This document shows, in pieces, positions 9,547 through 25,516 of a stretch of DNA of 64,000 bases. The position numbers and the translations under genes are program-made. The stretch is from Citrobacter freundii (lineage in GTDB: Bacteria; Pseudomonadota; Gammaproteobacteria; Enterobacterales; Enterobacteriaceae): the NCBI RefSeq assembly GCF_011077955.1, contig NZ_JAALBX010000008.1, positions 1 to 64,000 on the forward strand, in the 5' to 3' direction. The notes under the pieces were generated by a model, which ran no database searches, had not been told where the DNA came from, and saw only the letters and a list, made by a program, of their open reading frames with translations. Each line of letters begins with the position of its first letter. Within the stretch, counting starts at the first letter, position 1.

Positions 9547-11346
9547 ATGAAGAACATAAGAAACTTCTCTATCATTGCTCACATCGACCACGGTAAGTCG
9601 ACGCTTTCCGACCGCATCATTCAGATTTGCGGTGGCCTTTCTGATCGTGAAATGGAAGCCCAGGTGCTTGATTCCATGGACCTGGAACGCGAACGTGGGA
9701 TCACCATTAAAGCGCAAAGCGTTACCCTGGATTTTAAATCCGCCAACGGCGAAATCTATCAGTTGAACTTTATCGACACGCCGGGGCACGTGGATTTCTC
9801 GTATGAAGTTTCTCGCTCGCTTGCCGCCTGCGAAGGCGCGCTGCTGGTAGTGGATGCCGGACAGGGCGTTGAAGCCCAGACCCTGGCAAACTGCTATACC
9901 GCCATGGAGATGGACCTGGAAGTGGTCCCGGTTTTGAACAAAATCGATCTCCCTGCGGCCGACCCGGATCGCGTGGCTGAAGAAATTGAAGATATTGTCG
10001 GTATCGATGCTACCGACGCGGTACGTTGCTCAGCGAAGACCGGCGTAGGTGTGCAGGATGTGCTGGAGCGTCTGGTTCGCGATATCCCGGCTCCCGAGGG
10101 CGATCCTGATGCGCCTTTACAGGCTCTGATCATCGATTCCTGGTTCGATAACTACCTGGGCGTCGTCTCTCTGGTGCGTATTAAAAACGGCACCATGCGT
10201 AAGGGCGACAAAATTAAAGTGATGAGTACCGGGCAGGTATATAACGCCGACCGTCTGGGTATTTTTACGCCGAAACAGGTTGATCGTACCGAATTGAATT
10301 GCGGTGAAGTAGGCTGGCTGGTTTGTGCAATTAAAGACATTCTCGGCGCGCCTGTTGGCGATACCCTGACTCAGGCTCGTAACCCGGCAGATAAAGCGCT
10401 GCCAGGCTTTAAAAAAGTGAAGCCGCAGGTCTATGCCGGCCTGTTCCCGGTCAGCTCTGATGATTACGAGAACTTCCGCGACGCGCTCGGCAAACTTAGC
10501 CTGAACGACGCTTCCCTGTTCTACGAGCCGGAAAGCTCGACAGCGCTGGGCTTCGGCTTCCGCTGCGGCTTCCTGGGCCTGCTCCACATGGAGATTATCC
10601 AGGAGCGTCTGGAGCGTGAGTACGATCTGGACCTTATCACCACCGCGCCGACGGTAGTGTATGAAGTTCAGACCACCGGTAACGAAATCATTTATGTCGA
10701 CAGCCCGTCCAAGCTGCCGCCGCTGAATAATATCGCTGAATTGCGCGAGCCTATCGCCGAATGTCATATGCTGCTTCCGCAGGAGTATCTGGGCAACGTG
10801 ATCACCCTGTGTATTGAAAAGCGCGGTGTGCAGACCAACATGGTCTATCACGGCAACCAGGTGGCGTTGACTTACGAAATCCCTATGGCGGAAGTGGTAC
10901 TGGATTTCTTCGATCGCCTGAAATCTACGTCCCGTGGATACGCGTCGCTCGATTACAACTTCAAACGCTTCCAGGCCTCAAACATGGTGCGTGTCGATGT
11001 GCTGATTAACGGTGAGCGTGTTGATGCGCTGGCGCTTATCACCCACAACGACAATGCGCCGTACCGTGGGCGTGAGCTGGTTGAAAAAATGAAAGAACTG
11101 ATCCCGCGTCAGCAGTTTGATATCGCGATTCAGGCAGCTATCGGCAACCACATCATCGCGCGTTCCACCGTAAAACAGTTGCGTAAAAACGTACTGGCGA
11201 AATGTTACGGCGGCGATGTGAGCCGTAAGAAAAAGCTGCTGCAAAAACAGAAAGAGGGTAAGAAGCGCATGAAGCAGGTCGGTAACGTCGAGCTGCCGCA
11301 AGAAGCGTTCCTCGCCATTCTGCATGTCGGTAAAGACAGCAAATAA
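9547..11346 (+). CDS. lepA: Elongation factor 4 (LepA)
   Basis: A 599-residue translational GTPase, the E. coli length. The G domain shows AHIDHGKST (G1), DTPGHVD (G3) and NKIDLPAAD (G4), and the C-terminal domain specific to EF4 is present. In bacteria it acts on ribosomes in translation initiation or elongation quality, and is not essential in normal growth. It lies 14 bp upstream of lepB and is co-transcribed with it in E. coli. Confidence 0.98.
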   Translation: MKNIRNFSIIAHIDHGKSTLSDRIIQICGGLSDREMEAQVLDSMDLERERGITIKAQSVTLDFKSANGEIYQLNFIDTPGHVDFSYEVSRSLAACEGALLVVDAGQGVEAQTLANCYTAMEMDLEVVPVLNKIDLPAADPDRVAEEIEDIVGIDATDAVRCSAKTGVGVQDVLERLVRDIPAPEGDPDAPLQALIIDSWFDNYLGVVSLVRIKNGTMRKGDKIKVMSTGQVYNADRLGIFTPKQVDRTELNCGEVGWLVCAIKDILGAPVGDTLTQARNPADKALPGFKKVKPQVYAGLFPVSSDDYENFRDALGKLSLNDASLFYEPESSTALGFGFRCGFLGLLHMEIIQERLEREYDLDLITTAPTVVYEVQTTGNEIIYVDSPSKLPPLNNIAELREPIAECHMLLPQEYLGNVITLCIEKRGVQTNMVYHGNQVALTYEIPMAEVVLDFFDRLKSTSRGYASLDYNFKRFQASNMVRVDVLINGERVDALALITHNDNAPYRGRELVEKMKELIPRQQFDIAIQAAIGNHIIARSTVKQLRKNVLAKCYGGDVSRKKKLLQKQKEGKKRMKQVGNVELPQEAFLAILHVGKDSK

Positions 11347-11360
11347 CCTAAGGAGTTGGC

Positions 11361-12335
11361 ATGGCGAACATGTTTGCCCTGATCCTTGTTATCGCAACAG
11401 GCGTGACGGGTATCTTGTGGTGTCTGGATAAATTTATTTTTGCCCCAAAGCGACGCGAGCGGCAGCTTGCGGCGCAAGCGGCAACGGGTGAAGCGCTGGA
11501 TAGCAAAACCCTGAAGAAAGTCGGCCCGAAACCGGGCTGGCTGGAAACAGGCGCATCCGTGTTCCCGGTTCTCGCAATTGTTCTGGTGGTGCGTTCATTT
11601 ATTTATGAGCCTTTTCAGATCCCATCCGGTTCGATGATGCCAACGCTTCTGATTGGCGATTTCATCCTGGTCGAGAAATACGCGTATGGCCTGAAGGATC
11701 CTATCTATCAAAAAACCTTGATTGAGACGGGACATCCGAAACGCGGCGATATTGCGGTCTTCAAATACCCGGAAGATCCGCGTCTGGATTACATTAAGCG
11801 TGTAGTGGGACTGCCGGGCGATCGCGTAAGCTACGATCCGGTCGCGAAAGAGGTCACCATTCAGCCTAATTGCCGTTCCGGTCAGGCCTGTGACAACGCA
11901 TTGCCGGTGACGTATTCCGCCGTCGAGCCAAGCGATTTCGTGCAGACCTTCTCGCGCCGCAATGCCGGTGAAGCGTCGAGCGGCTTCTATCAGGTGCCGA
12001 AGAACGAAACCAAAGAAAACGGTATTCGTCTCGCCGAGCGTAAAGAGAGCATTGGCGATGTGACGCATCGCATCTTAACTGTGCCGATTGCCCAGGATCA
12101 GTTGGGGATGTACTACCAGCAGGCCGGGCAGCCACTGGCAACCTGGATTGTTCCGCCCGGACATTACTTCATGATGGGCGATAACCGGGATAACAGCGCC
12201 GATAGCCGCTACTGGGGATTCGTGCCTGAGGCCAATCTGGTGGGCCGGGCAACCGCCATCTGGATGAGTTTTGAAAAACAGGAAGGCGAATGGCCGACAG
12301 GCGTTCGTTTCAGCCGCATCGGCGGAATTCACTGA
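11361..12335 (+). CDS. lepB: Signal peptidase I
   Basis: A 324-residue inner-membrane serine-lysine protease that removes signal peptides from exported proteins. Two N-terminal membrane segments are seen at about residues 3-22 and 63-80. The catalytic Ser91 (in IPSGSMMPT) and Lys146 (in YIKRVVGLPGD) fall at the same positions as in E. coli. It sits between lepA and rnc with a terminator hairpin after it. Confidence 0.98.
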   Translation: MANMFALILVIATGVTGILWCLDKFIFAPKRRERQLAAQAATGEALDSKTLKKVGPKPGWLETGASVFPVLAIVLVVRSFIYEPFQIPSGSMMPTLLIGDFILVEKYAYGLKDPIYQKTLIETGHPKRGDIAVFKYPEDPRLDYIKRVVGLPGDRVSYDPVAKEVTIQPNCRSGQACDNALPVTYSAVEPSDFVQTFSRRNAGEASSGFYQVPKNETKENGIRLAERKESIGDVTHRILTVPIAQDQLGMYYQQAGQPLATWIVPPGHYFMMGDNRDNSADSRYWGFVPEANLVGRATAIWMSFEKQEGEWPTGVRFSRIGGIH

Positions 12336-12345
12336 TTTCTCTTCG

Positions 12346-12368
12346 AGGGCCGTTTTCGGCCCTTTTTA
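12346..12368 (+). terminator. Terminator after lepB
   Basis: A 7-bp stem AGGGCCG / CGGCCCT with a TTTT loop is followed by TTTTTAT. It ends the lepA-lepB transcript upstream of the separately controlled rnc operon. Confidence 0.8.
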
Positions 12369-12527
12369 TCCCCGGAAAGTCGGATAAATTCCATTTCTGG
12401 GAATAAATAACCTCTGCGGCATTGCTGCCACAAATTATTTAAGCCATAAAGCGTAATCGCTAACGACATCCCCTGGTGTTGCGTATAGAATATTCTCCCG
12501 AAGATTTCAGGTTAGCCTTTGTACTAA

Positions 12528-14194
<1,667 letters not shown>

Positions 14195-14205
14195 GTAACG
14201 CGCTA

Positions 14206-14937
14206 ATGGAAGGCTGGCAACGCGCCTTTGTGCTGCACAGTCGCCCCTGGAGCGAAACCAGCCTTCTGCTTGACGTGTTTAGCGAAGAGTCGGGGCGGGT
14301 TCGTTTGGTTGCAAAAGGCGCCCGTTCGCGGCGCTCTAATCTCAAAGGCACGCTTCAACCTTTCACGCCTTTGTTAATACGTTTCGGCGGGCGCGGCGAT
14401 GTGAAAACATTACGCAGCGCCGAAGCGGTTTCTCTTGCTCTTCCCCTGTCCGGTATTGCGCTTTACAGCGGGCTTTACGTTAACGAACTGCTGTCCCGCG
14501 TACTGGAGCAGGAAACCCGCTTTTCCGAGCTGTTCTTCGATTACCTGCACTGCATTCAGTCACTGGCGGGCGATAACGCCTCACCCGAGCCGGCGTTACG
14601 ACGCTTTGAGCTGGCGCTGTTAGGCCATCTTGGTTATGGCGTGGATTATCTCCATTGCGCCGGTAGCGGTGAATCGGTAAGCCCGGAGATGACGTACCGT
14701 TACCGTGAAGAGAAAGGCTTTATCGCAAGCCTTGTGGTAGATAATCTCTCGTTTACCGGTCATGAATTGCAGGCGCTGGCCACAAGGGAGTTCCCGGATG
14801 CCGCCACGCTTCGGGCCGCAAAGCGCTTTACCCGCATCGCGCTTAAACCTTATCTCGGCGGTAAACCGCTTAAAAGTCGGGAGTTATTCCGCCAGTTCGT
14901 GCCTAAAAAGCCGACGACCTCCTCATCTTCCGAATAG
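14206..14937 (+). CDS. recO: DNA repair protein RecO
   Basis: A 243-residue member of the RecO family. The N-terminal OB fold begins [20 protein letters not shown], typical for the family. RecO works with RecR (also in this window) to load RecA at single-strand gaps coated by SSB. It is the third gene of the rnc-era-recO operon, as in E. coli. Confidence 0.96.
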   Translation: MEGWQRAFVLHSRPWSETSLLLDVFSEESGRVRLVAKGARSRRSNLKGTLQPFTPLLIRFGGRGDVKTLRSAEAVSLALPLSGIALYSGLYVNELLSRVLEQETRFSELFFDYLHCIQSLAGDNASPEPALRRFELALLGHLGYGVDYLHCAGSGESVSPEMTYRYREEKGFIASLVVDNLSFTGHELQALATREFPDAATLRAAKRFTRIALKPYLGGKPLKSRELFRQFVPKKPTTSSSSE

Positions 14938-15016
14938 CTTTCATCGCTTCCCGTAGCCACGCTTTCCCTTCGGGGTGTAAACTGCCGCCATTTGGTACTG
15001 TTTATCGAGGATTGTC

Positions 15017-15747
15017 ATGGCTGAATTACTGTTAGGCGTCAACATTGACCATATCGCTACGCTACGCAATGCACGCGGTACGACTTACCCCGATCCGGTT
15101 CAGGCTGCCTTTATCGCCGAGCAAGCGGGCGCGGACGGCATTACGGTGCATCTTCGTGAAGATCGCCGCCATATCACCGACCGCGATGTGCGTATCCTGC
15201 GCCAGACCCTTAATACCCGAATGAATCTGGAAATGGCGGTAACGGAAGAGATGCTGGGAATCGCCTGTGAAACCCGCCCCCATTTCTGCTGCCTTGTGCC
15301 GGAAAAACGTCAGGAAGTCACCACGGAAGGCGGGCTGGATGTCGCCGGGCAGCGCGAAAAAATGCGTGACGCCTGTAAACGCCTGGCGCAAGCGAATATC
15401 CTGGTATCGCTCTTTATCGACGCGGATATCGAACAAATTGATGCCGCAGTGGATGTCGGCGCGCCTTACATCGAGATCCATACCGGTTGTTACGCCGATG
15501 CGAAAGATGAGGCCACCCAGGCAAAAGAGCTGGCACGTATTGCCAAGGCCGCAGCCTATGCGGCGAGCAAAGGCCTGAAAGTGAATGCGGGTCATGGCCT
15601 GACGTATCATAACGTTCAGGCGATCGCCGCCCTTCCTGAAATGCATGAGCTAAATATCGGTCACGCGATTATCGGTCGTGCGGTGATGAGCGGGCTTAAA
15701 GACGCGGTGGCAGAAATGAAACGCTTAATGCTGGAAGCGCGTCGCTA

Positions 15748-15748
<1 letters not shown>
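15017..15748 (+). CDS. pdxJ: Pyridoxine 5'-phosphate synthase
   Basis: A 243-residue TIM-barrel enzyme that joins 1-deoxyxylulose 5-phosphate with aminoacetone 3-phosphate to make pyridoxine 5'-phosphate, the last ring-forming step of the DXP-dependent vitamin B6 route. The start [18 protein letters not shown] and the C-terminal [13 protein letters not shown] phosphate-binding region are highly conserved. Its last base overlaps the acpS start codon (TAATG). Confidence 0.97.
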
Positions 15749-16385
<637 letters not shown>

Positions 16386-16652
16386 TTAACTCTTTACCGC
16401 AGTGTCTGATTGATGCAGGCGAGACACGCTCAAAATGTTATTGCAGGCGTGTCATATCACTCTTTGGATTTACAAAAAAAGCCCATCCTGGCAACCTATT
16501 CGCGCTGCGCTAAGGAAGGGGAGTTGAGCGCTGGCACTTTATCACAATCGTGTGATTAGCCCAAGACGATGAGGCCTGATAATGCCTTTTTGGAAGGGTG
16601 TTGATGCAGCGGGGATAATAAGCGCCACAAGAATGGCGCAACCCTTTCATTC

Positions 16653-17096
16653 TTATTTGGTTTCGCCGTATAAAATATTGGCTTTGTCATTCGGCCATTT
16701 TTGTAATAGCCCGCATCTATAGGCTTCCGGACCCAGTGCCAGGGAATAGCTAATCTCTTTTTTCTCATTAACTGAACTACCCCAAACAATATCAATTTCA
16801 GACTGATCATCCGCAATAAAATTTTTGGAAAGATTATCAAAATGCACAGGCGAAAATTTGGAAAATGCCATATCTTCAGTCGCAGAATCTTGTGACTCAA
16901 ATAAGTCCATTTTGTGGGTTTTGTTATTGATTAAGCCAATAATTAAATGGTTGTTATTTGTTTTTCTTATTTGTATATCAATGTGATTACCACAGATTTG
17001 GTGTTTTTCTGCTTTGCCATCACCGAGTACAGGGATTTCAACGGCACTGGCGAAGCTTGATAAAAATAATATAAATAACAAGAAGTTGCGCTTCAT
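16653..17096 (-). CDS. Small secreted protein of unknown function
   Basis: A 147-residue protein that I do not recognise. It has a clear signal peptide (MKRNFLLFILFLSSFASA, cleavage likely after residue 18), so it is probably periplasmic. Two cysteines remain in the mature part (HQICGNH and YRCGLL), which could form a disulfide. The gene is AT-rich compared with its neighbours and there is no counterpart between yfhL and yfhH in E. coli, which suggests transfer. It stands alone, with 267 and 269 bp of non-coding AT-rich DNA on its two sides. Confidence 0.75.
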   Translation of the reverse strand: MKRNFLLFILFLSSFASAVEIPVLGDGKAEKHQICGNHIDIQIRKTNNNHLIIGLINNKTHKMDLFESQDSATEDMAFSKFSPVHFDNLSKNFIADDQSEIDIVWGSSVNEKKEISYSLALGPEAYRCGLLQKWPNDKANILYGETK

Positions 17097-17365
17097 TTGA
17101 TGGGTTCCTTATGAGCGAAAATATGCAGCTTGTATAAAAAACGCCATTAACAGCATTAACGCAGGGGGTAACAATCCCTGGAAAGCGGCTAAATGGTTTA
17201 TTTTTGCGAGAAATATATTTGCTTAAGTGATGGCAATGGAGTTTACGCGGACAGAGACTGGAAGGGCATAAATATTATCTGTTTATTTATTAATAGAGTT
17301 CATAACTTGTATTAATGCATTACAGCGCTGCGCCTTAGCCGTCGCAGCGCGTTCTATTTTATGCG

Positions 17366-18214
17366 TTAGACCAGTTTTTTCACCAGCGCTTCACTGTGGC
17401 GTATACGCTCTGGCGCTTTTTCCAAATCCTGCTGCACCAGCGCCATAAACAGCAGGTCCGTTAGCATCATTTGTGCGCTGGTAGACGATATCGCCGCACT
17501 GCGGGTCGCCTGCTCTTCAGCAATGGTATACAGGCAACGAGTCGCCCGTTGTTGTAAGGCATTAGGGGTAAAACCGGTAATGGCAATGATTTTCGCCCCG
17601 GCGCGCAGTGCTTCATCCGCAGCCATATTGATTTCCCGACGCTCGCCGGAATAAGAGATGGCCAGCATGACATCTTTCTCATCAAGGGCCTGAACCGTGG
17701 CCAGGAGCGCATGCATATCCTGTTCAGCCACAGCGTTAAAACCGATTTTCATCAACTTCCAGGAAAAATTCTTCGCCACAAGACCCGATGCCCCGATGCC
17801 GGTAATGATAATGCGCCGGGCATTGCGTAATAACTGCACGCATTCCACCAGTTTGTCTTCGCTGTTGACGTCCAGTGAGGCATGCATGGCGGCCAGATTA
17901 TCTTTAATCAGTTTTTCACCCACCAAAAGCAGCGGATCGTCGCCAAGAATTTCATTGTGAACGGGGATGGAATGGGGGTTGGGGTGGCTTACCAGTGCGT
18001 CGCTAATAGCGAGTTTCAGCGCCGGATAGCCTTTATAACCCAGTTTCTGCGCGAATTTCACCACGCTCGACTGGCTAACGCCGGACACCTCAGCCAACTG
18101 CTGAGAACTTAAATGCCGCGCTTTTTCGGGATGCGTCAGAAGGTAGTCGGCAAGCCTTCGGTCGCTTTGGGCAAGGCCTGAGTAACGTTGACGGATACGA
18201 ATCAAACAGTTCAT
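17366..18214 (-). CDS. yfhH: MurR/RpiR-family transcriptional regulator YfhH
   Basis: A 282-residue regulator of the RpiR/MurR family. An N-terminal helix-turn-helix domain (QLAEVSGVSQSSVVKFAQKL at about residues 40-59) is followed by a SIS sugar-phosphate binding domain that begins near IIITGIGASGLVAKNF. Members of the family sense phosphosugars. Its targets cannot be told from this window; it diverges from pgpC over 265 bp, as in E. coli. Length equals E. coli YfhH. Confidence 0.93.
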   Translation of the reverse strand: MNCLIRIRQRYSGLAQSDRRLADYLLTHPEKARHLSSQQLAEVSGVSQSSVVKFAQKLGYKGYPALKLAISDALVSHPNPHSIPVHNEILGDDPLLLVGEKLIKDNLAAMHASLDVNSEDKLVECVQLLRNARRIIITGIGASGLVAKNFSWKLMKIGFNAVAEQDMHALLATVQALDEKDVMLAISYSGERREINMAADEALRAGAKIIAITGFTPNALQQRATRCLYTIAEEQATRSAAISSTSAQMMLTDLLFMALVQQDLEKAPERIRHSEALVKKLV

Positions 18215-18479
18215 GACGAATTCCCCAAATAACTTCGCTGACAGAGGATGCGAATGAGGCTCATCCGCCTTAACGAATTATATATTCCATTATTCATTAA
18301 TATTATGAATTAACTATTCTTTTCAGCAAGCCTGTTTCTGACTTTTCGCCCTGTTTACGCACGCGCTTAAGGAAGCTCCCGGCGCAATCTGATGGCAACC
18401 GGAAAAATTGGGGACTATCTGTTAGGCTTAAAGCAGTGGGTAAGTGTGTTTTTGGGAGTTCAGTCCAGAGGAGCAAGGT

Positions 18480-19115
18480 TTGGCAAATAATGAGCGTCGG
18501 GTAGTGTTTTTCGATCTGGACGGCACCCTCCACCAGCAGGATATGTTTGGTTCTTTTTTACGCTATTTATTGCGCCGCCAGCCGTTAAATGTGCTGCTTG
18601 TCATTCCGCTACTGCCGGTCATTCTGGGCGCGTTGGCGATTAAAGGCCGCGCCGCGCGCTGGCCGATGAGCCTGCTGCTGTGGGGATGTACTTTCGGTCA
18701 TAGCGAAGCACGGCTTGCGCAGCTTCAGAAGGATTTTGTCGCCTGGTTTCGCGGCCAGGTCATTACATTCCCGGTCGTTCACGAGCGGCTCACCGCCTAC
18801 CTTGAAAGCGCCGATGCCGATGTCTGGCTTATCACCGGTTCGCCGATGCCGCTGGTAGAGCAGGTCTATTTTGATACGCCCTGGTTGCCGAAAGTTAAAC
18901 TTATTGCCAGCCAAATAGCCCGGCGTCACGGCGGCTGGGTGCTGACCTTGCGTTGCCTTGGTCATGAAAAAGTGGCGCAGCTTGAGCAGCAAATCGGTAC
19001 GCCGCTTCGCCTGTATAGCGGTTACAGCGATTCACGCCAGGATAACCCCTTACTCTATTTTTGTCAGCATCGCTGGCGCGTCACGCCTCGTGGCGAACTC
19101 CAGCAACTGGAATAA
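18480..19115 (+). CDS. pgpC: Phosphatidylglycerophosphatase C
   Basis: A 211-residue HAD-family phosphatase that dephosphorylates phosphatidylglycerol phosphate in phospholipid synthesis (E. coli PgpC, formerly YfhB). The HAD motif I is FFDLDGTLH, with a hydrophobic segment after it (LNVLLVIPLLPVILGALAI) that anchors the enzyme to the membrane. I chose the TTG at 18480 as start: it follows a good AGAGGAG ribosome-binding site and gives the E. coli length. An upstream ATG would place that site inside the gene. Confidence 0.93.
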   Translation: MANNERRVVFFDLDGTLHQQDMFGSFLRYLLRRQPLNVLLVIPLLPVILGALAIKGRAARWPMSLLLWGCTFGHSEARLAQLQKDFVAWFRGQVITFPVVHERLTAYLESADADVWLITGSPMPLVEQVYFDTPWLPKVKLIASQIARRHGGWVLTLRCLGHEKVAQLEQQIGTPLRLYSGYSDSRQDNPLLYFCQHRWRVTPRGELQQLE

Positions 19116-19167
19116 TTCATATGCTGAATCTTCCTTCCTGATGCGCAGTGGGCGTTTTTGGGTATAA

Positions 19168-21142
<1,975 letters not shown>

Positions 21143-21306
21143 ATAGTTAATTCTCTGCGCTGTTAAATGTCTCAGCTAAATATCGTCATGAAAAGGTCGT
21201 TTTTATTGTGGATTAAGCGGCATTTTGCTCAATAAAAATTCACGAGGCAACCTATTCACGCGTTCAATCACATCTATAGGCATGACCGATTGACGATTTT
21301 ATTTCT

Positions 21307-21345
21307 ACGCAAACGGTTTCGTCGGCGTCCTGGATTCTCTATAAT
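21307..21345 (+). promoter_or_regulatory. purL promoter with PurR operator
   Basis: The palindrome ACGCAAACGGTTTCGT (21307-21322) matches the PurR operator consensus with one or two changes. It overlaps the expected -35 region of a promoter whose -10 is TATAAT (21340-21345). In E. coli PurR with hypoxanthine or guanine represses purL, and the layout here supports the same control. Confidence 0.85.
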
Positions 21346-21410
21346 GACGCCCGTTTTCCCCCCCGGCTATCCTGTGAGCGACGCTCACGCCCGAAGACGA
21401 GAGAGCTTTG

Positions 21411-24400
21411 ATGATGGAAATTCTGCGTGGTTCGCCCGCTTTGTCGGCATTTCGTATTAACAAACTGCTGGCCCGCTTTAACGATGCTCACCTGCCGGTG
21501 AGTGACATTTATGCCGAGTATGTTCATTTTGCTGACATCACCGCTCCACTGACCACCGAAGAACACGCCCAACTCGTACGCCTGTTGAAATATGGCCCGC
21601 ATCTTAGCAGCCATGCGCCAACTGGCCGGTTGATCGTCGTGACGCCGCGTCCCGGCACCATCTCCCCCTGGTCTTCCAAGGCCACTGATATCGCCCACAA
21701 TTGCGGTCTTGCGTCGATTAAGCGTCTTGAGCGCGGCGTAGCGTATTACGTCGAAGCCAGTACCCTGACCGACGCGCAGTGGCAGCAGGTAACCGCTGAA
21801 CTCCATGACCGAATGATGGAAACCGTCTTTGCCTCGCTTGAAGAAGCGACGCAACTGTTTGTTCATCATGAGCCTGCGCCGGTGCAAAGCGTCGATCTGC
21901 AAGGCAGAGGACGCGTTGCGCTGGAAGAGGCGAATACCCGTCTGGGCCTGGCGCTGGCAGAAGACGAGATCGATTATTTGCTGCAGGCGTTTACCACGCT
22001 TGGTCGTAACCCGAACGATATCGAACTGTATATGTTCGCGCAGGCCAACTCCGAGCATTGTCGCCACAAAATTTTCAACGCCGACTGGGTGATTGACGGC
22101 GAACAGCAGCCGAAATCGCTGTTTAAAATGATCAAAAACACCTTCGAGAAAACCCCGGATCATGTCCTGTCTGCCTATAAAGACAACGCGGCGGTGATGG
22201 AAGGTTCCGAAGTAGGCCGTTTCTTTGCCGACCATGCGAACGGCAAATATCACTTTCATCAGGAAGCGGCGCATATTTTGATGAAAGTCGAAACCCATAA
22301 CCACCCGACGGCGATTTCACCCTGGCCGGGCGCGGCAACCGGTTCCGGCGGCGAAATTCGCGATGAGGGCGCGACCGGACGTGGCGCGAAACCGAAAGCA
22401 GGCCTGGTCGGATTTTCCGTATCCAACCTGCGTATTCCCGGCTTTGAACAGCCATGGGAAGAGGATTTCGGCAAACCGGAGCGCATTGTCAGCGCACTGG
22501 ATATCATGACCGAAGGCCCGTTGGGCGGCGCGGCATTTAACAACGAATTCGGACGCCCGGCCCTGAACGGCTATTTCCGTACCTATGAAGAGCAGGTCAA
22601 CAGCCACAACGGCGTCGAGCTGCGCGGTTATCACAAACCAGTCATGCTGGCGGGTGGGATAGGCAATATTCGCGCCGACCATGTGCAAAAAGGCGAGATA
22701 CCGCCGGGCGCGAAACTGATCGTGTTGGGCGGCCCGGCGATGAATATCGGTCTTGGCGGCGGTGCGGCGTCTTCTATGGCGTCCGGCCAGTCTGACGCCG
22801 ATCTGGATTTCGCTTCCGTGCAGCGCGATAACCCCGAGATGGAACGCCGCTGTCAGGAAGTGATTGACCGTTGCTGGCAATTAGGCGAAGCCAACCCGAT
22901 TCTGTTTATTCATGACGTCGGCGCGGGCGGTTTATCAAACGCCATGCCGGAGTTAGTGAGCGACGGCGGACGCGGCGGGCGCTTCGAACTGCGCGAGATC
23001 CTGAGCGATGAGCCGGGCATGAGCCCGCTGGAAGTCTGGTGCAACGAATCCCAGGAGCGTTATGTGCTGGCGGTAGCGCCAGAGCAACTGGCGTTATTCG
23101 ATGAGCTGTGCCGTCGTGAACGTGCGCCGTATGCGGTAATTGGCGAAGCGACGCAAGAAAAACACCTGACGCTCAACGACAGCCATTTCGGTAATCAACC
23201 GATTGAGATGCCGCTTGATGTGCTGCTCGGTAAAACCCCGAAAATGACCCGTAATGTCGAGCGCTTACAGGCAACTGGCGTGGCGCTGGACCGTGAGGCC
23301 ATCTCGATTGCCGACGCGGTGAACCGTGTGCTGCATTTGCCGACCGTCGCGGAAAAAACCTTCCTGGTGACCATCGGCGACCGTACCGTTACCGGCATGG
23401 TGGCGCGCGATCAGATGGTCGGCCCGTGGCAGATCCCGGTAGCAAACTGCGCGGTCACAACCGCAAGCCTCGACAGCTACTATGGCGAAGCCATGTCGCT
23501 TGGCGAGCGTGCGCCGGTTGCGCTGCTTGATTTTGCCGCCTCCGGTCGTCTGGCGGTGGGCGAAGCGCTTACCAATATCGCCGCAACACAGATCGGCGAT
23601 ATCAAACGTATCAAGCTTTCTGCCAACTGGATGGCGGCCGCAGGCCACCCGGGCGAAGATGCCGGTCTCTACGACGCAGTGAAAGCCGTGGGCGAAGAGC
23701 TGTGTCCGCAGCTCGGCTTAACCATTCCGGTGGGTAAAGACTCCATGTCGATGAAAACCCGCTGGCAGGAAGGCAGTGAAACCCGCGAAATGACATCGCC
23801 GCTGTCGCTTGTGATAACGGCGTTTGCCCGCGTAGAAGATGTGCGCCACACCGTCACGCCGCAGCTTTCTACCGAGGATAACGCCCTGTTGCTTATCGAT
23901 CTCGGGGAAGGGCATAACGCGCTCGGCGCAACGGCGCTGGCGCAGGTTTACCGTCAGTTGGGTGACAAACCGGCTGATGTACGCGACGCTGCGAAACTCA
24001 AAGGGTTCTACGACGCCATTCAGGCGCTGGTGGCACAACGTAAATTGCTGGCTTATCACGACCGTTCTGACGGCGGCCTGCTGGTGACGCTTGCGGAAAT
24101 GGCATTTACCGGCCACTGCGGTATCGAGGCGGATATCGCCACACTGGGCGACGATCGTCTGGCGGCGCTGTTTAATGAGGAGCTGGGCGCGGTGATCCAG
24201 GTCGCGGCGGCAGATCGCGACGCGGTAGAACAGATCCTGAAAGACCATGGTCTGGGCGATTGCGTTCACTATCTGGGACGCGCTGTCGCCGGGGATCGTT
24301 TTACGCTCACCGCTGCCGGCCATGCGGTATTCAGCGAAAGCCGCACCCGTCTTCGTATGTGGTGGGCAGAAACGACCTGGCAGATGCAGCGTCTGCGCGA

Positions 24401-25298
24401 CAATCCAGAATGTGCGGATCAGGAGCACGACGCAAAAGCGATTGACGCCGATCCGGGTCTCAACGTGAAGCTCAGTTTTGATATCAACGACGATATCGCC
24501 GCGCCGTTTATCGCGACAGGGGCGCGTCCGAAAGTCGCGGTTCTGCGCGAGCAGGGCGTTAACTCCCATGTGGAAATGGCCGCGGCATTCCACCGCGCCG
24601 GGTTTGACGCCATTGATGTCCATATGAGCGATCTGCTCGGCGGGCGTATCGGCCTTGGCAATTTTCATGCGCTGGTGGCCTGCGGCGGCTTCTCTTATGG
24701 CGATGTGCTGGGTGCCGGTGAAGGCTGGGCGAAATCCATCCTGTTTAATAACCGGGTTCGCGACGAGTTCGAAACCTTCTTCCATCGCCCGCAAACCCTG
24801 GCGCTCGGCGTGTGTAACGGTTGTCAGATGATGTCGAATCTGCATGAACTTATTCCGGGCAGCGAACTGTGGCCGCGTTTTGTGCGTAACCACTCCGATC
24901 GCTTCGAAGCGCGTTTCAGCCTTGTGGAGGTCACCGCAAGCCCGTCGCTTCTTCTGGAAGGCATGGCCGGTTCGATGATGCCCATCGCGGTTTCCCACGG
25001 CGAAGGCCGCGTGGAGGTGCGTGACGCCGCGCATCTGGCGCAGCTGGAAAGCAAAGGCCTGGTGGCGCTGCGTTATGTGGATAACTTCGGCAAGGTGACT
25101 GAGACCTACCCGGCTAACCCGAACGGTTCGCCGAACGGGATCACCGCTGTCACCAGTGAAAATGGCCGCGTAACGCTGATGATGCCGCATCCGGAGCGTG
25201 TATTCCGTACCGTATCTAACTCCTGGCACCCGGAAAACTGGGGAGAAGACAGCCCATGGATGCGCATCTTCCGTAACGCGCGTCAGCAACTCGGCTAA
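21411..25298 (+). CDS. purL: Phosphoribosylformylglycinamidine synthase
   Basis: A 1295-residue single-chain enzyme that converts FGAR, ATP and glutamine to FGAM, step 4 of purine synthesis. The N-terminal PurS-like domain, two synthase half-domains ([20 protein letters not shown] and [15 protein letters not shown]-like regions) and a C-terminal glutaminase with the nucleophile in [11 protein letters not shown] are all present. The start at 21411 ([14 protein letters not shown]) equals the E. coli start. It ends in a hairpin at 25344 and is followed by the glmY gene. Confidence 0.98.
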   Translation: MMEILRGSPALSAFRINKLLARFNDAHLPVSDIYAEYVHFADITAPLTTEEHAQLVRLLKYGPHLSSHAPTGRLIVVTPRPGTISPWSSKATDIAHNCGLASIKRLERGVAYYVEASTLTDAQWQQVTAELHDRMMETVFASLEEATQLFVHHEPAPVQSVDLQGRGRVALEEANTRLGLALAEDEIDYLLQAFTTLGRNPNDIELYMFAQANSEHCRHKIFNADWVIDGEQQPKSLFKMIKNTFEKTPDHVLSAYKDNAAVMEGSEVGRFFADHANGKYHFHQEAAHILMKVETHNHPTAISPWPGAATGSGGEIRDEGATGRGAKPKAGLVGFSVSNLRIPGFEQPWEEDFGKPERIVSALDIMTEGPLGGAAFNNEFGRPALNGYFRTYEEQVNSHNGVELRGYHKPVMLAGGIGNIRADHVQKGEIPPGAKLIVLGGPAMNIGLGGGAASSMASGQSDADLDFASVQRDNPEMERRCQEVIDRCWQLGEANPILFIHDVGAGGLSNAMPELVSDGGRGGRFELREILSDEPGMSPLEVWCNESQERYVLAVAPEQLALFDELCRRERAPYAVIGEATQEKHLTLNDSHFGNQPIEMPLDVLLGKTPKMTRNVERLQATGVALDREAISIADAVNRVLHLPTVAEKTFLVTIGDRTVTGMVARDQMVGPWQIPVANCAVTTASLDSYYGEAMSLGERAPVALLDFAASGRLAVGEALTNIAATQIGDIKRIKLSANWMAAAGHPGEDAGLYDAVKAVGEELCPQLGLTIPVGKDSMSMKTRWQEGSETREMTSPLSLVITAFARVEDVRHTVTPQLSTEDNALLLIDLGEGHNALGATALAQVYRQLGDKPADVRDAAKLKGFYDAIQALVAQRKLLAYHDRSDGGLLVTLAEMAFTGHCGIEADIATLGDDRLAALFNEELGAVIQVAAADRDAVEQILKDHGLGDCVHYLGRAVAGDRFTLTAAGHAVFSESRTRLRMWWAETTWQMQRLRDNPECADQEHDAKAIDADPGLNVKLSFDINDDIAAPFIATGARPKVAVLREQGVNSHVEMAAAFHRAGFDAIDVHMSDLLGGRIGLGNFHALVACGGFSYGDVLGAGEGWAKSILFNNRVRDEFETFFHRPQTLALGVCNGCQMMSNLHELIPGSELWPRFVRNHSDRFEARFSLVEVTASPSLLLEGMAGSMMPIAVSHGEGRVEVRDAAHLAQLESKGLVALRYVDNFGKVTETYPANPNGSPNGITAVTSENGRVTLMMPHPERVFRTVSNSWHPENWGEDSPWMRIFRNARQQLG

Positions 25299-25313
25299 TT
25301 CATCACGCGAGTG

Positions 25314-25331
25314 TGTCGCAAAAGCGCGACA
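25314..25331. promoter_or_regulatory. GlrR binding site 1 upstream of glmY
   Basis: The site reads TGTC-N10-GACA, the consensus for the response regulator GlrR. It lies about 200 bp upstream of the sigma-54 promoter, a normal distance for an enhancer-binding activator. It starts 15 bp after the purL stop codon. Confidence 0.7.
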
Positions 25332-25343
25332 AGCACCCTATAC

Positions 25344-25368
25344 AGGCGTCTCCAAATGGAGACGCCTA
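25344..25368 (+). terminator. Terminator-like hairpin after purL
   Basis: A perfect 10-bp stem (AGGCGTCTCC / GGAGACGCCT) with a short AAAT loop is followed by ATTTATTTGATTTT, a T-rich tail. It probably ends purL mRNA, between the two GlrR sites. Confidence 0.75.
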
Positions 25369-25409
25369 TTTATTTGATTTTAATGATAAAAAATCATGGG
25401 CCGATAAGG

Positions 25410-25427
25410 TGTTTCCTTTTGACGACA
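25410..25427. promoter_or_regulatory. GlrR binding site 2 upstream of glmY
   Basis: The site reads TGTT-N10-GACA, one base away from the GlrR consensus TGTC-N10-GACA. It lies about 90 bp upstream of the sigma-54 promoter. Confidence 0.6.
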
Positions 25428-25516
25428 TAATCGTTATCAGGCGAAGTTATTAGATATTAAGGGTGGTTATGTGTAACTCCTTATATATTAAGCAAATTTA
25501 TAAATATCTCGCTTTT

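Noticed and set aside
23718-25289. A 523-codon open frame antisense to the 3' half of purL
   Set aside because: It is a mirror frame of a GC-rich conserved gene; purL is certain here and the antisense product has no recognisable features.
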